A stretch of 64,000 bases of DNA, taken from the NCBI GenBank assembly GCA_015680685.1, contig MNCI01003070.1:245930-309929 (forward strand). Direction: 5' to 3'. Numbering within the stretch: position 1 is the first letter of the stretch; every line of letters begins with the position of its first letter. This document shows, piece by piece, positions 23,650-35,433 of the stretch. The notes beneath the pieces are model-generated. The model was not told where the DNA came from. It made no database searches and worked only from the letters and a program-made list of their open reading frames with translations. The DNA comes from Gnetum montanum. Taxonomy: Eukaryota; Streptophyta; Gnetopsida; Gnetales; Gnetaceae. The translations under genes and the position numbers were made by a program.

Positions 23650-26600
23650 TCATGAGTCATCTCTGTTCACATCACCTTCGTCGTTTATCTCTACTTCATC
23701 CAATTGTGCATTGCCTACTCCTATATTGCCCCCTGCCGACACCTCATTCCTTCCCTCCATGGGCCTCACACCTTTGTTGAGAGCTTGTATCCCAAAAGAT
23801 AAAGTAGTTAGTAGGGACAACAAATGTGATAAATGATAGCTATAGTAAAGCATTAAAGTGACTAACCTAAGGGGATCCTACATTGGTCATAAGAGGTATC
23901 TGGTCTAGACCAAGCCTGAGACGATGCTCAATCTCCTCCATCGAAATATCCATTTAACGCCTGTCACTAGGTTCAGCATTCGTAGCGGCAACTTTCTCCC
24001 TTTCCAAAGTTGTCCACTTTAGAGGTTCCTAGGAAAGAGAGGCGGTTGTGGTCTTTCCTGTAGGAAGGGTCACCCCCAAGTCTGGAGATTCCGTGACCTT
24101 CACCTGCTCTTTGAATTTGGCATAGGCCTCAGAAGCACCGATGGCCTTCACGAACATCTCATACGAGAAGGCCTCCACAATAGCGTCTTTATACAACCTT
24201 CGATGGGTTTCGTTTTCTAGCTTGTATGTATATTTGTGATCCCTCTGGTCTTCCCCCATTCGAAGATCTTAGCGCTGATGTCCTTCATATCTTGGCACTT
24301 CTGGGCTAGCAAATTCATCTGCATCTGCTACTTGATTATTTCATGGGTGGATTCTACATTCTGACGAACGATAGTCAAAAACCTAGTGTAGTCGTCTACA
24401 GCCCTTTGCAACTCAGCAGGGTCAGGATAACGGTTTATCAGGAAATTGATCCTTGACCTGAGGTTCTCTACCTCGACGACCAGTTCTTCCTCTCTCTGCT
24501 CGCCCCTGTGGACCCGTTTCCATAGGTCCTCATTGGTACGTCTACATTTCCATAGAGAGCACGCCGAGTGCAAGACACATTTGTAAGCCTCATCAAATAT
24601 ACGATGAGAAACTTCGGTCACATCAGACGAGAGTGTGGGCACTGCGTCAATCTCCATAGGTCGAGCCGAGTCCCACTTGAGCCAAGAGGTTGTTCAACGT
24701 AGAAAGTGTAACAATCATGTTAACATGACATAAACCAATACGTTCAAGAGTTTCGGCATAGCAGCATAGGGGCTTTCAACACTCCTACTTACCCATACGA
24801 GGACCCGCCTACTGAAGGAGTTTGATCATGTCATCAACAAGCCCCTAAAAAAATGTAAACTTGTCAAGAAATTCAGCTCATGACTCTGTCCGGGGTTGGG
24901 GAGGTCCTGAGACATTAGAAGTAGCACCTGTTACACGATTAAGCATGTCAGCAATGGTTGGAATGGACTATGGTAAGGCACATCCAAAGCCTAAAACTCA
25001 CCAGCACCTGACTGTTGTCTTGTTTCTTACTGGTGCAAGACAATCATGGTAAGTTCGGTAGAACGCCCGACCAAGTCCATAGAAACTCCTACCTCATGCA
25101 CTGGTGCTTTTCCTTTCAAGAGAGTAGCATCTTTTTTATTTTCAGGAGGCACCTCTTCATTGGTAGGAAGAGGCTCCCTAATAGCAAGAGCCCCTGCCCT
25201 AGAGACAATAGCTCCATTATTCCTAGCTGGGGCCCTTTCTTCCAAAGTCGGGGCCCCTGCATCTTTATTTGTCGCCCCCGTTCTGAGGGCCGACACTTTC
25301 TTGTTGCCTTCTTCTTCATCTTCTTCTTCTGCTACCTGCAAAAGGGTATACACACGACAAATCAAGATGGGTTAACTCAAAACTGATACCATGTTACAAA
25401 GCACTACCTAACTAAGCATAGAATAGCAGGCTCCCTAAACGCTCACCAATGGAGGGTTGCGTTCGCTGCAACTTGAACCGCAGTCTTCGTTCCTCTTCAT
25501 GAGGGCTTTCCCTAGCAAGGGGAGGTCTCTTTCTCCACAACTCCATGGGCACGGTCTCAGCCATGAGACGTTCAACCTATGTCACATTGCCGAGTATGGT
25601 AAGGGGGGTCTCCCCTAAGCTATCCTGGCTGCAAGTGCTACAAACTGCTAGAACTTTAGTTGTTAAAGAAAACGAATCCCCGACCATCTTCAGGGGAGCC
25701 TGGGCTTGCATGGTCTAAAAGACCTATCAAATCCATGGCTTGGGAATTTGGACGCGATCTAGCTTGGACTAGACTCCATCCTCCTGGACCACCAGGAACT
25801 CCATGGAGTGCTTTAAATAGCCTATGTAGAATGCATAGTCTATGTTAGAGTGGGACTCCGTTTGCTCACGGAACCCCAAAATCTCACCCTATAGACCACT
25901 ACATAGGAACTCGGCTCAGTTATAATAGGCCCCTTCCTCCACGACTTCTTGCATTACCTAAGCCTACTCAAGCCCTAGGACCTTTCCTTGGGTGAGTAGT
26001 TGAGAAAATGCATGGGCACGAAAGACCAGGTATATCCCCATGGCAAGACCGTTCTTAAGCTTGTCCATAGGGAACCCTTTCCACTCCTTGGTGAGCCTTA
26101 GCCACTCCTCAATATGCTGCTTCTGGAGGATCAACTCCTACTTGCCCTTCAACATCACATTGGCACCATCAGTGGGAATGCCAAAAAAATCTGCAAATAG
26201 TTGGTCATTGATGTCAATGACCACCCACACACCCCACACGTACGTGCAAAAGCAGCTCACCTGCCCAGAAAAGGAATTGACCAAGGAAAGCATCTTGGCA
26301 ATAGGGACGCCTACATTCGGCACCATAAAAAAATCCATAAGCCCAGCCATTTGGATTCTTCTGAGCAAAGGGCTCGGAGCCCCTCATTCTAGCCAGCTCT
26401 AACTTGCCAATACTTCACCATATTTGAAGTAGATGTTTCTCCCTTACCTTTTGGCAGTCACCACCATCACTTCATGAGGCTTCTTCACTCCTGCAGCAAT
26501 GATCACAAAACATGCTTAGCATAAAAGAGAGAAGAAACTACAAAAAAACTTAAGCCCATGGTGCCCGCTTGTTAACTCACTAGGTCTATACGGTGAGGGG

Positions 26601-28008
26601 AATAGTGGAAGCTTAGCCACCAAGACTACTTTGAGCGTAACCTGCTTCAAAGGTTCTCTCCACTCCTTTTCTAGCCAACCCTTCATCCTGAAATCACTAT
26701 AGAGAGAGGCGAGTATGCATAGGTAGGAACAGTATCCTTCCCTACAATGAGCAATCACGCCTGCTCGCAGGCTCTCAGCAGAGGCAAATTCTTGTAGGGC
26801 TAGCTGTGTTATGGCCAACTCGCCTGATTGATCATGAATCCCACCATCATCAAGATAGAACCTGGTGACTATTAACACTAAGCCAAGCATGGCCAACATT
26901 GCATAACCAAGCAAAGTAAAGACGTGAAACTCACCTGCCAATACAGTAGATGGTCCCCTGTGGGTTCAGAAAGTATGTCGCCACATGGCGCGCAAGGTAT
27001 AATGTGTTATGAGGATGATGACACTAGTATTCCGGCATATCCCAAATCTAGGCCAAGTGCCTCAACCCTGTGGAGTGTTGGGTAGACCCCCCTCCCAACC
27101 TGCTTATGGTCACGTTGTCAAAAAGATATCTCAGGATGCCCCTATTTGTCCCTGGTAGCAAAGCCTCTATTATGCCGAATGCCCACGTCTTATCCAAGGA
27201 GGACCAAACCATGAGACTAAATTGGCTGAAAAGGAATTGTAGGAAATCTTGTGCCCCGTCCCTGAACCAAACTGCTCGATCTCCCAAATGTATCGAGGGA
27301 GGGGGAACGTTGGCCATAGGTCTACCTACATGACATAAGACTCCTTCAAGATCCAAAATGATCAATCTAGACCTTGGCCCTACCCTGCATGGCAGAAACA
27401 GCAAATATTGACATCAAATATGAACATAATACATGCGCAACATAGCAACGCTAAGCCGACCATAAATATAGTGTAACATCATCCCTGTTCATCATAGCAT
27501 AGCAAAGATGCAAAAGCCTAGTGTAGCAAGAACATGCAAGTAACTTAGCGTAGCAACAAAATAACTACCAGCATGCCCAAACAAAAATATGCGCCTACGT
27601 CATACATAACCAAACCCTCCCAAGGGCTTTACGTCACAACATGCCAATGTTAAGCAACTTAAAGGACCCTGGTCTCGTAGTCATGGCAACCATCGTGACA
27701 GTGATGGCCTTGCATGCAACCACAACAAGACCCTTGCACAACAGTGATGATCGAAAGAAAGAGAGACCACAATAGCACAAAAGACAAAATGACATGGCCG
27801 TAGAAAACACAAGTAGTGAAACAAATGAGATACAAATCCAGAGCAGAAAATAGCAGAAGGTGTAAGGAGAAAAGAACGGAGGAGACATAAAAACTCACTG
27901 AGTCAACAGTATGCCCTCCAGCGCCGAAACGCATGCTCGCGGCCCATGCCTCAGAGTCTTCTTCGTCTTCCCAACCTTCACGAGCACCAACTGAGTCTTA
28001 GGAGCCAT
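23650..28008 (-). pseudogene. Element B antisense gene: FCP1/NIF-like domain + transposon-type domain + coiled coil, with introns
   Basis: Exon 1 (28008-27899) encodes MAPKTQLVLVKVGKTKKTL and ends at donor GTGAGT. Intron 1 ends TTCTGCCATGCAG (exon 2 from 27384). Introns 26934-26862 and 26580-26491 also have GT...AG. Exon 2 reads LIILDLEGVLCH (about 27365), WFRDGAQDFLQF, LMVWSS, then NTLYLARHVATYFLNP, followed by DDGGIHDQSGEL: the block order of plant FCP1/NLI-interacting-factor phosphatases. The second motif-I acid is Glu, and the usual acidic pair after NTLL is absent. Next come FKYGEVLAS, AGLMDFF and FFGIPTDGANV (about 26490-26160), resembling plant mobile/transposon proteins. The tail is coiled-coil (24660-24030), and a last exon ends DEGDVNRDDS at 23650. 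Some stops are present. Function unknown. Confidence 0.7.
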
Positions 28009-28894
28009 AGCCTTGCTTGCAGATTTATGACCTTCATCTTAGAAATTTTCCTCGATAATGGATTAACACAATGGCTCCATGTCCCAAGATTGCCGAAGTG
28101 CTCCGACAAGGATTATGTGCCTCTAAGGAAAAAATGGCGAAATTACCAGGATTCAATCCCTATTTATGGCAGTAATAGCAAAATGAGTAAACTTCCTTTC
28201 TCTCTCCCTGATTAAGGGGAGACGCGACGTGCAGTGTAGCATGCTCCCCATGACATCATGACACTATTAGCATTTAAACATCGGCATGCTTCAAGTCAGT
28301 TACTCACCTTCTTGAAAACAAAAATAATATGATAATATTTGTTTTCGATTAAAGGTCTGAAAAGACCTTAAACTAACAAACCTAGCATGATTATGCTCCT
28401 TAGGACTCAAAGATAGCAATTTCGACTCGTAACAACCGTAGCCCACAATGACGTTAAACTAGTTATGCTTCTTACAACAGCAATCACCTAGTGCACCTCG
28501 ACATAGGCGGTAGCATATTTCCTAACAATTTCATGCCTTCATTCCCGCATTGGCCACCCGATACATCTTGTACTCGCAATTTCATTTCTTTTATCATTAT
28601 TTAGCACATCAAGACTTTGCATGTCACAATATGGCAATCCAAAATGATATTAAACTACTGGTTTGGCATCCACATACAACTTCGCACTTTACATCAACAA
28701 TGTCTATATCTTCAACAATTCTAGATTCTTGTGCCTGGGCAATAGACCAAGGCCTTAAACTAGCAAACTCTCAATCTTTACATCGCCTTATTTAGCAAGT
28801 CACATCTCGGTGTTTCTTTGTAGATTTACGTTTCACACAATCTTTGATGATCCTTACCCAGGCTCTCATCTTATGATGGCAGGTCAAGCAAGAG
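28009..28894. promoter_or_regulatory. Divergent spacer between antisense gene and RT of element B
   Basis: On the minus strand CCATAAATAGGGATTG (about 28170-28155) is a TATA-like box about 150 nt before the antisense ATG, so the gene may have its own promoter. Toward the RT side the module-edge motif appears as AATGACGTTAAACTAG (about 28447), AATGATATTAAACTAC (about 28642) and AAGGCCTTAAACTAGC (about 28749). No coding sequence is recognised. Confidence 0.5.
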
Positions 28895-30050
28895 ATGGAA
28901 ACCTGCCATGCCATGTCCACGCCTCTAATATTAACAGGGCCACAAGGCAAGCTTGCAAGACAGTTAAACCCCGACGCGATCAACTGGGAGTCGATTGTGA
29001 TTAATACTATAACGACCTTAGAAGCACCCTGGGATTGGCCCAGATACCTAGTCCATGCCCTAGATTTAGAGGTCAGGGATGTAATCAAAGATCCTCTTAT
29101 CGAGATACCCGTAACCATGACAATAATGGAGGTAAATACATTAAGACTTAGCTCCCTCCTATATGCACAAATACATGAGGGCATAGTTAAAACCTTGCAA
29201 GAACACATAGATGTCTTCGCATGGTCATACAACGATATGTCGGGTCTGGATCCATGGTTGATTCAGCATAACATTGTCCTAGACCCCCACGTAAAGGCAG
29301 TCAAGAAAAAGATGCGCAAAATTAAGCCAGAAATCACTCTAGCCATGAAGGATGAAATCACTAAGTTATACCGAGTAGGTTTCATCCACGTAGTCGACTA
29401 TTCAGAGTGGGTGTCCAACATCATTGTGCTTTCGAAGAAAATAGGAGGGATACGAATATGTATAGATTTTCGAGATTTGAACAAGGCAAAGATCAAGGAC
29501 AACTTTCCACTACCGAGCATCGATCAAATCATCGACACCATAGCTGGACATGCTTTGTTATCCTTCATACAACCAAATCTGCATCAACCTAGAACACCAG
29601 TTGTCAACATCCTTCATGACTCCATGGGGGACCTTCTGCTATACCATGATGCCCTTCAGGCTCAAGAATGTTGGGGAAACATACCAGTGAACCATGACCT
29701 ACATCTTCAATAACTATATCCTAGAAACGTTAAACGATTACATAGATGATATAGCAGTTAAGTCTAAAGAGGAAGTCCATCACACGCGCGATCTAGAGTT
29801 AGTCCTCAAGTGCTGTCAAAGGCATGATTTGCATCTTAATCCTAAGAAATGCATCTTCAGAGTAAAGACCGGACACATGTTAGGGTTTGTAGTATCAAAG
29901 GCTGGAATATGGGTGGACGCAGACAAAGTCAAAGCCATCGTCAACCTAGCACCTCCCACAAACCTTAAGGAGTTATGTGGTTTACAAGGCAGAGTGCAAT
30001 TCATTCGAAGGTTTATAGCAAGGTTGACCAATAAGTTACACCCCATGTAA
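28895..30050 (+). pseudogene. Element B reverse transcriptase (Tat-type)
   Basis: A long frame from 28895 reads MSGLDPWLIQHNIVLDP, EWVSNIIVLSKKIGGIRI, CIDFRDLNKAKIKDNFPLP and IDTIAGHALLSF. A small deletion near 29570 then shifts the frame. The next frame continues TPWGTFCYTMMPFGLKNV and the catalytic loop YIDDIAVKSK, then KCIFRVKTGHMLGFVVSK and LKELCGLQGRVQFIRRFIA. Catalytic DD is present. Very similar to element A at 15505-14357. Confidence 0.92.
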
Positions 30051-30569
30051 CATCTTTTGAAAAAGGGGGTTGACTTCGAGTGGAAAGCCCAATGTCAACA
30101 AGCCTTCGACAACCTAAAGAAAGAGCTCTCACACCTCCCAACAAAGTACCTACCGTAGAGGGACAAGCCTTTCTTCATATACCTTGCCACCTCCAACGCA
30201 TCCATAGCGGCACTACTATGTCAGAAGCAGGATGATGGCTCTGAGATACTAGTGTATTACCTGATCCATGCACTAATATCATACGAGGAAAATTACAACG
30301 AGGTGAAGAGGAACTGCCTAGCCTTAGTGTTCGCACTAAAAAAGTGGCGGCACTACCTATTCCACGGCACAACCAACATCATTTGCAAAAGCAATGTACT
30401 CTAGGCTATCACCGAAAACCTGTACGAAAGTAGCAGGATAACCTGATGGAAGGCCATAACTGCAGAATTTGACCTACATTATGTAAGCCAATCATCAACA
30501 AAGTGCCAAGCCATAGTGACCCAACTCACGGCCTCGCCAGTCAACAATTAGGCAACCATCGATCCTGAG
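30051..30569 (+). pseudogene. Element B RNase H
   Basis: Reads FEWKAQCQQAFDNLKKEL, then RDKPFFIYLATSNASI, SEILVYYLIHALISYEEN, RNCLALVFALKKWRHYLF and FDLHYVSQS. It directly follows the RT. There are stops in place of Arg/Gln/Trp codons at several points. Confidence 0.85.
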
Positions 30570-31064
30570 TTCCCAGATGAATATGTTAGCAATGTTACCA
30601 TCGTCCTGCCACATTTTGAGGCAATCTTACACTTCAACCGTGACTCAACCATGCAAGTAGGTAGCGTCGCTGCCATAATCACATTCCTCTCTAGGGAAAT
30701 GTACCCATTTGCTTCTCGCTTCGCATTCTCGTGCACCAACAACGTGGTGGAATACAAGGGGCTACTCAGAGGCCTCTTAACTACCCGCGTGCTGCATGTA
30801 CAACACTTGGCGATCCGGGGAGATTCACAACTAGTCTTGAATCAAATCATCGAAGTCTGCGCCTACAAGGCTACGCATTTGCAACCCTACTGTGACCTAC
30901 CAAAAGTTTTACTGAAACAATTCGTGACCATTGATGTGCAACATGTGCCACGTAACAAGAACACTGTAGCAGACGCCTTAGCTACCCTCGCGTTAAACAT
31001 CCCATCACAATCCTTTGCTAACCTACCAACTGCGATCATAGAATGCACAAAGCCTATCACTTGA
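30570..31064 (+). pseudogene. Element B second RNase H (aRNH)
   Basis: Contains LHFNRDSTMQVGSVAAI (the first catalytic Asp position reads Asn compared with FDGAST in element A), FSCTNNVVEYKGLLRGL, IRGDSQLVLNQI and VQHVPRNKNTVADALATLA. Presence of this domain downstream of the first RNase H places A and B in the Tat lineage. Confidence 0.85.
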
Positions 31065-32348
31065 GTGGAACACGTGGTGTATGTTGACGCTGTGGACACC
31101 CTGGAGCGGTACAATAACATTAAAGCATATTTACAGCATGGCGAACCCCCAAGTGGATTGACATCAACTTAGAGAGATGCAATCCACAAGTGCGCCTGAC
31201 AATATGTGCTCATGGGAAATGATGCCCTATGCCGGCGATCCTACGATGGGATATTACTGGCATGCGTGGGTGGTGAGTAGGCACAGAAGGTAGTTAATGA
31301 GGTTCATGAAGGGCTGTGTGGTGGACACATAGCATCCAAGGCTATGGCAGCGAAAATCAGATGCCTAGGGTATTATTGGCCCCACATGGAGCACGACTAT
31401 CTGTTGAAAGTTAAGACGTGTGACACATGTTAGAGATATGCAAATTTGATACACATAGCACCTACAAACCTGCACCCAACACAAATTATGTGGCCTTTCC
31501 AATGATGGGGAATAGACCTCATAGGGCCCATCATGCCTAAGTCCTCTGTAGGGCATAGCTTTATTATCACTGCCACAGAGTATTTTACTAAGTGGGTGGA
31601 AGCTATTCCCCTAAGGAAAATGACATCCCAACAAATTTTCCACTTCATCCTCGATAACATCATGACTAGGTTTGGGCTTTCGATGACGATTGTGACCAAC
31701 AATGGATAACAATTCAATAGTAAGGAAACCCAGGCCTTTTGTAGCAACCTAGGCATTAAACAATCATTTTCTTCCCCTTACTATCCACAGACAAATGGGC
31801 AGGTAGAGGCTACAAATAAGTCCATCATCAACATGCTGAAGCAGATGCTTAACAACAGCAAGAGGCGGTGGCACGAGCAAATACTCTATGTCCTCTGGGC
31901 CTATCGAACGACCTGCAAAACCGCAACAAGTAAGACCCCTTACAGTCTTGTTTATGGATCTAAAGCTGTGTTGCCTCTTGAGTTGCAGGTACGCTTACTT
32001 CGGATGATCCTGTCCAACATCATGAGCGAAGCCCAGAACAATGAATCACGAACCATCGACCTTGACTTAGTGGAGGAGGAACGCGTGCAGACACTAAGAC
32101 GAATCGAGCACTATCAGAATAAACAACAGCAAAAGCATCGTGTAGACTCGCATCGATAGCCAATGTAGAAGGAATACCTCATCCATAAGGTCATCCGTGA
32201 GCATGTAAGTAAGTTCTCAACCAACTGGGAAGGTCCTTACATGGTCGCTAAAGCCTTCGGGAATGGAGCCTTCAAACTGGCAGACATAAACGGCAACGAG
32301 TTCGCCAACCTAGTGAACCATATGTACCTCAAGTTGTACTACGTCTGA
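31065..32348 (+). pseudogene. Element B integrase
   Basis: HHCC finger (HEGLCGGH and CDTC), core WGIDLIGPIMPKSS, TEYFTKWVEAIPLRKM, then TIVTNNG in place of TDNG (catalytic Asp to Asn), YYPQTNGQVEATNKS with the Glu, RRWHEQILYVLWAYRTTC, and the C-terminal domain ending NHMYLKLYYV and TGA at 32346-32348. Several Gln/Trp-to-stop changes are present. Inactive as it stands. Confidence 0.9.
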
Positions 32349-32354
32349 GGCGTA

Positions 32355-32640
32355 ATGACGGCACCAAGCACCATCCACTATGACGATAAACTGGTAGTCG
32401 CACCAAGCAGCATCCGCAATGACAATAAACTAGCAGCACTAAACAACGTCCGCTATGACGATAAACTAGCAACAATCATCCGTGACAACGTAAAATTGGC
32501 ACTGTTAGTCCACTATGACTATAAACTGGCATCGCACGTCCGCCACGACGTAAAACTAGCATGTACGGTTTGTTGGGACCTCAAACTAGCACAGCAGTCC
32601 GTTGGGACCCTAAACCAGCACACGGTCTACCAAGATCTTA
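32355..32640 (+). repeat. Tandem TGACGATAAACTAGCA repeats after the element B integrase
   Basis: Eight or nine imperfect units with core CGCTATGACGATAAACTAGC start near 32381, 32420, 32456, 32483, 32516, 32546 and onward, spaced 27-39 bp. This is the positional and sequence counterpart of the 38-bp array after the element A integrase. The open frame through it is a by-product of the repeat. Confidence 0.75.
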
Positions 32641-33618
32641 AATTGGGTTCATGTCGCATCCTCAATATGCACCACCACCACCAAATACACGTTGAACGAA
32701 GAGGCATGATACTAGCACATGGGTGGAACATCGCTGCTCCAGGATGCAGTTCTTGACGTAAGGAGAACACGGTCTGCGCATACGTGCCACCACCATCGGT
32801 GTCATGCTGACCCTTCGAAGACATTGTACGATGTTACACGGGCCCTTCGAACCTACCATCACCACGGCCCATCGCCCTGATGGTAGTTCCCGGGCTTGTT
32901 CCTGCTTCTGAGGTGCTAACAGTTCCCTGCCAAGGTTTTGGCTCGCGCAATGTTCAACTATGTGGTTGCTGATCCCATAGCTGAATTGAGCATGCATTCC
33001 TTTGGTAGGGATTCTAGTGCATTTGTGCCCCCAGTGCCCTAGGGACCAGCTCCCCCCACGATCAGTGCTTCCAAGATCGCTGCTGGCCTCCCTGCTTTGG
33101 GCATCTCACACCAACGATGATGCCTAAGTGTAACAATAATGCTAGCAGCACGCAAGACATCGTCCCCGCAGACGCATCCCCCTACAGTAGCAAAGGCTAC
33201 AACATCGCAAAGTGAGTGTCTCGACTAACATGGTTGTTTGAGAGTACAAATTCTGGCACACACGTAACATAGCTTACCATGCGGAAGGCTTCGATAGGCA
33301 GGTCAGAACCCTCCATGGATGTAATACAGATCATCCTGTGGAGGGGACACTTTCCTACAGGAGGTTGAAGAACAGCACCAGCGAGAGATGAAAATGCAAA
33401 CGAGCCCCTCAGAGCACTCCGACGAGGGACTCGGCTAAACATCATCTCTGCTCTCTACCTTAACCTCTGCAAAACCAATGCAACACCCTCAAGCACAACC
33501 AAGCGATGTCCCAATACTCACCAAGTGATAGCCTCAATGTTTCGCCTACTGTGGTGTTTCATATTCTTTGCTGACATCCATCGAGCTTGTTCTCCAGACA
33601 TTGACAAAGAATGGCCAA
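32641..33618 (+). other. Element B 3' non-coding region
   Basis: No retroviral domain is seen. The bases before the LTR (GACAAAGAATGGCCAA, 33603-33618) occupy the polypurine-tract position and resemble the element A tract AAAGAGGGGCTAA in decayed form. Minus-strand ORFs here match nothing I recognise. Confidence 0.5.
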
Positions 33619-35428
33619 TGAAACACCCTAAAAAAATGTGGGGTCATCTTGGCCTCACTAGGCTCTTGCAATCTGCACAGCACCGTGGCAGTTCATCAGA
33701 ATAAGAATGTTCTGAGTCCAAGATGGCCAGTTCGGCAAATTTTCTACTTTGGACATGGATAGGCCCTGTACCATCTTGCCCACCCATCAAAGTAGCCCGA
33801 ATAGCCAGCAGACTGCTCAAAAATGGTGTGCAGAATCGGCAGTAGTATCCTGGGTGCACAAAAAGCAGTTTAGTAAGTTTTCTAAGTCACGAAGTGTGCT
33901 ACGCTATGCTACAATATGTAGCATAGCAAGCTTCAGGAAACAATGGTGGAATGAAATGCTACGCTACATAATGTCACATAGTGTAGCATAGTAACGATTT
34001 CACTACCCGCACCCCTCACCCAACTTCAAGTTCTGCAGTGATGTCTCTTTTCGCCAGGAAGCGGCAGACCATTTTTGTTGCTACGCTACGCTAAGCTACA
34101 TGGCACAGCAAGGTGTAGTAATCCTACAGAAGGGACAGAAGGCAGTTCGAAAGGTGAAATCAGCAAAGTTCGCAAAACTTGCATAATAGAAGAATGGGTT
34201 GCAAATTAGCAAAACTATCACGATTAAGGCCAGTCGCTATGCTACGCTACGCTACGTAGCGTAGCATTGTGTAACAAGTATGTGACATATGGCAGGATGC
34301 GCAGCAAGATGCTACGCCACGCCAAGTAAGCCACATCACAAAGCACAGCATGGCATGCAGGTGGTCGTGTGACATCAATGCACTCCACCCAATCGGACTG
34401 TTGGCACATGTCTCTAGGAGCTGACGGTGTAGTTGCGATGTAGTAGGATCATAGTTATTGCATGGAAGGCTCACATCGCAATGGTCTTGTAAGCCCAACG
34501 ATCATAGACGGCTCAAGTAACACTAGTGAGGTAGCACAAGTTTGCGGCATGTAGCATTCAAATGGTCCCTTTTGCTTACCTTCAACCCTATAAATATCCT
34601 TGCAAACATCACACAAAAGATCCGAAAAATTTTTTGGGCTAAAAAAAGAAAGGTACCTACGATTTGGCAAAAAAGAAAAGAAAGAAGCCAGTAATCTGTA
34701 AAGTTAGCAATTTCGAAAGGGGGTTCACGTCCTCCTCTATTTTTTGCCAGCGTTGTAACAATCATACCCATCTATTTAACACTATAAATAGAGAACCTCT
34801 CCCGGCTGGCGTAAGGTTTCGATCTTCGTTCTACCACCTTGGTAGGATCCCGCATTGTTTGTACGTGAAGTCCGTGCCCAAGCGCATAACTCTTTCTGCT
34901 TCTTGGCATGCTTCAGTTACCCTTAGAACTTCTTCACTCTATCACACTGTGCAGCTGATTGTGTCCACCCTAACCTGATGGATTTGTAGCTCTGAAGTAG
35001 TGCATGTTTCTAACTGTATCTGACTTTACCTCTCATTTACTGTCTAGCTTTCTTGCATTATTTTTTGTCTTATTTACCTTCAAGCATCATCTCGTATTAC
35101 TGCCGCATTTACGTTTCTCATGTTTAGCATGACTTCGTATTACCATTGCATCTCTACTTTATTCATTATTTCACATTACTGATGCATTTTTACAATTTCT
35201 TTCTTTTCTGCCATATCTACCCTTAAGCATTATCTCACAATTCGTACAATTTATATTGCAAAAAGGCTATATTTATGCCGATGTAAGTCCCTGTCTGATT
35301 GACCAGACCGTTCAAGGCACCCTGTGTTCGCACACACCCAGCACTGCCCTCCCTTGGGCACAGGGTTGGAACTATTGTGTCCATCGACTCCAATGTTCTT
35401 CCAGCCGCCAACGTTTTTGGTCGCTACA
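33619..35428 (+). repeat. Element B 3' LTR
   Basis: TGAAACACCC...CGCTACA, 1.81 kb, the partner of 16860-18657. TATAAATA occurs at 34589-34596 and 34793-34800. A perfect 20-bp palindrome, GCTACGCTACGTAGCGTAGC, lies at 34246-34265; its counterpart in the 5' LTR is decayed. Confidence 0.92.
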
Positions 35429-35433
35429 ACGTG
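35429..35433 (+). repeat. Target site duplication of element B, right copy (ACGTG)
   Basis: ACGTG directly follows the LTR end. It matches ACATG at 16855-16859 except at one CpG position. Confidence 0.75.

Noticed and set aside
27634-27934. Hydrophobic minus ORFs, possible membrane protein
   Set aside because: They fall in intron 1 of the antisense gene, between donor GTGAGT and acceptor TGCAG, and reflect T-rich intron sequence.
32355-32756. Plus ORF rich in YDDKLA repeats after the B integrase
   Set aside because: It is the tandem TGACGATAAACTAGC DNA repeat read in frame; it lies past the integrase stop.
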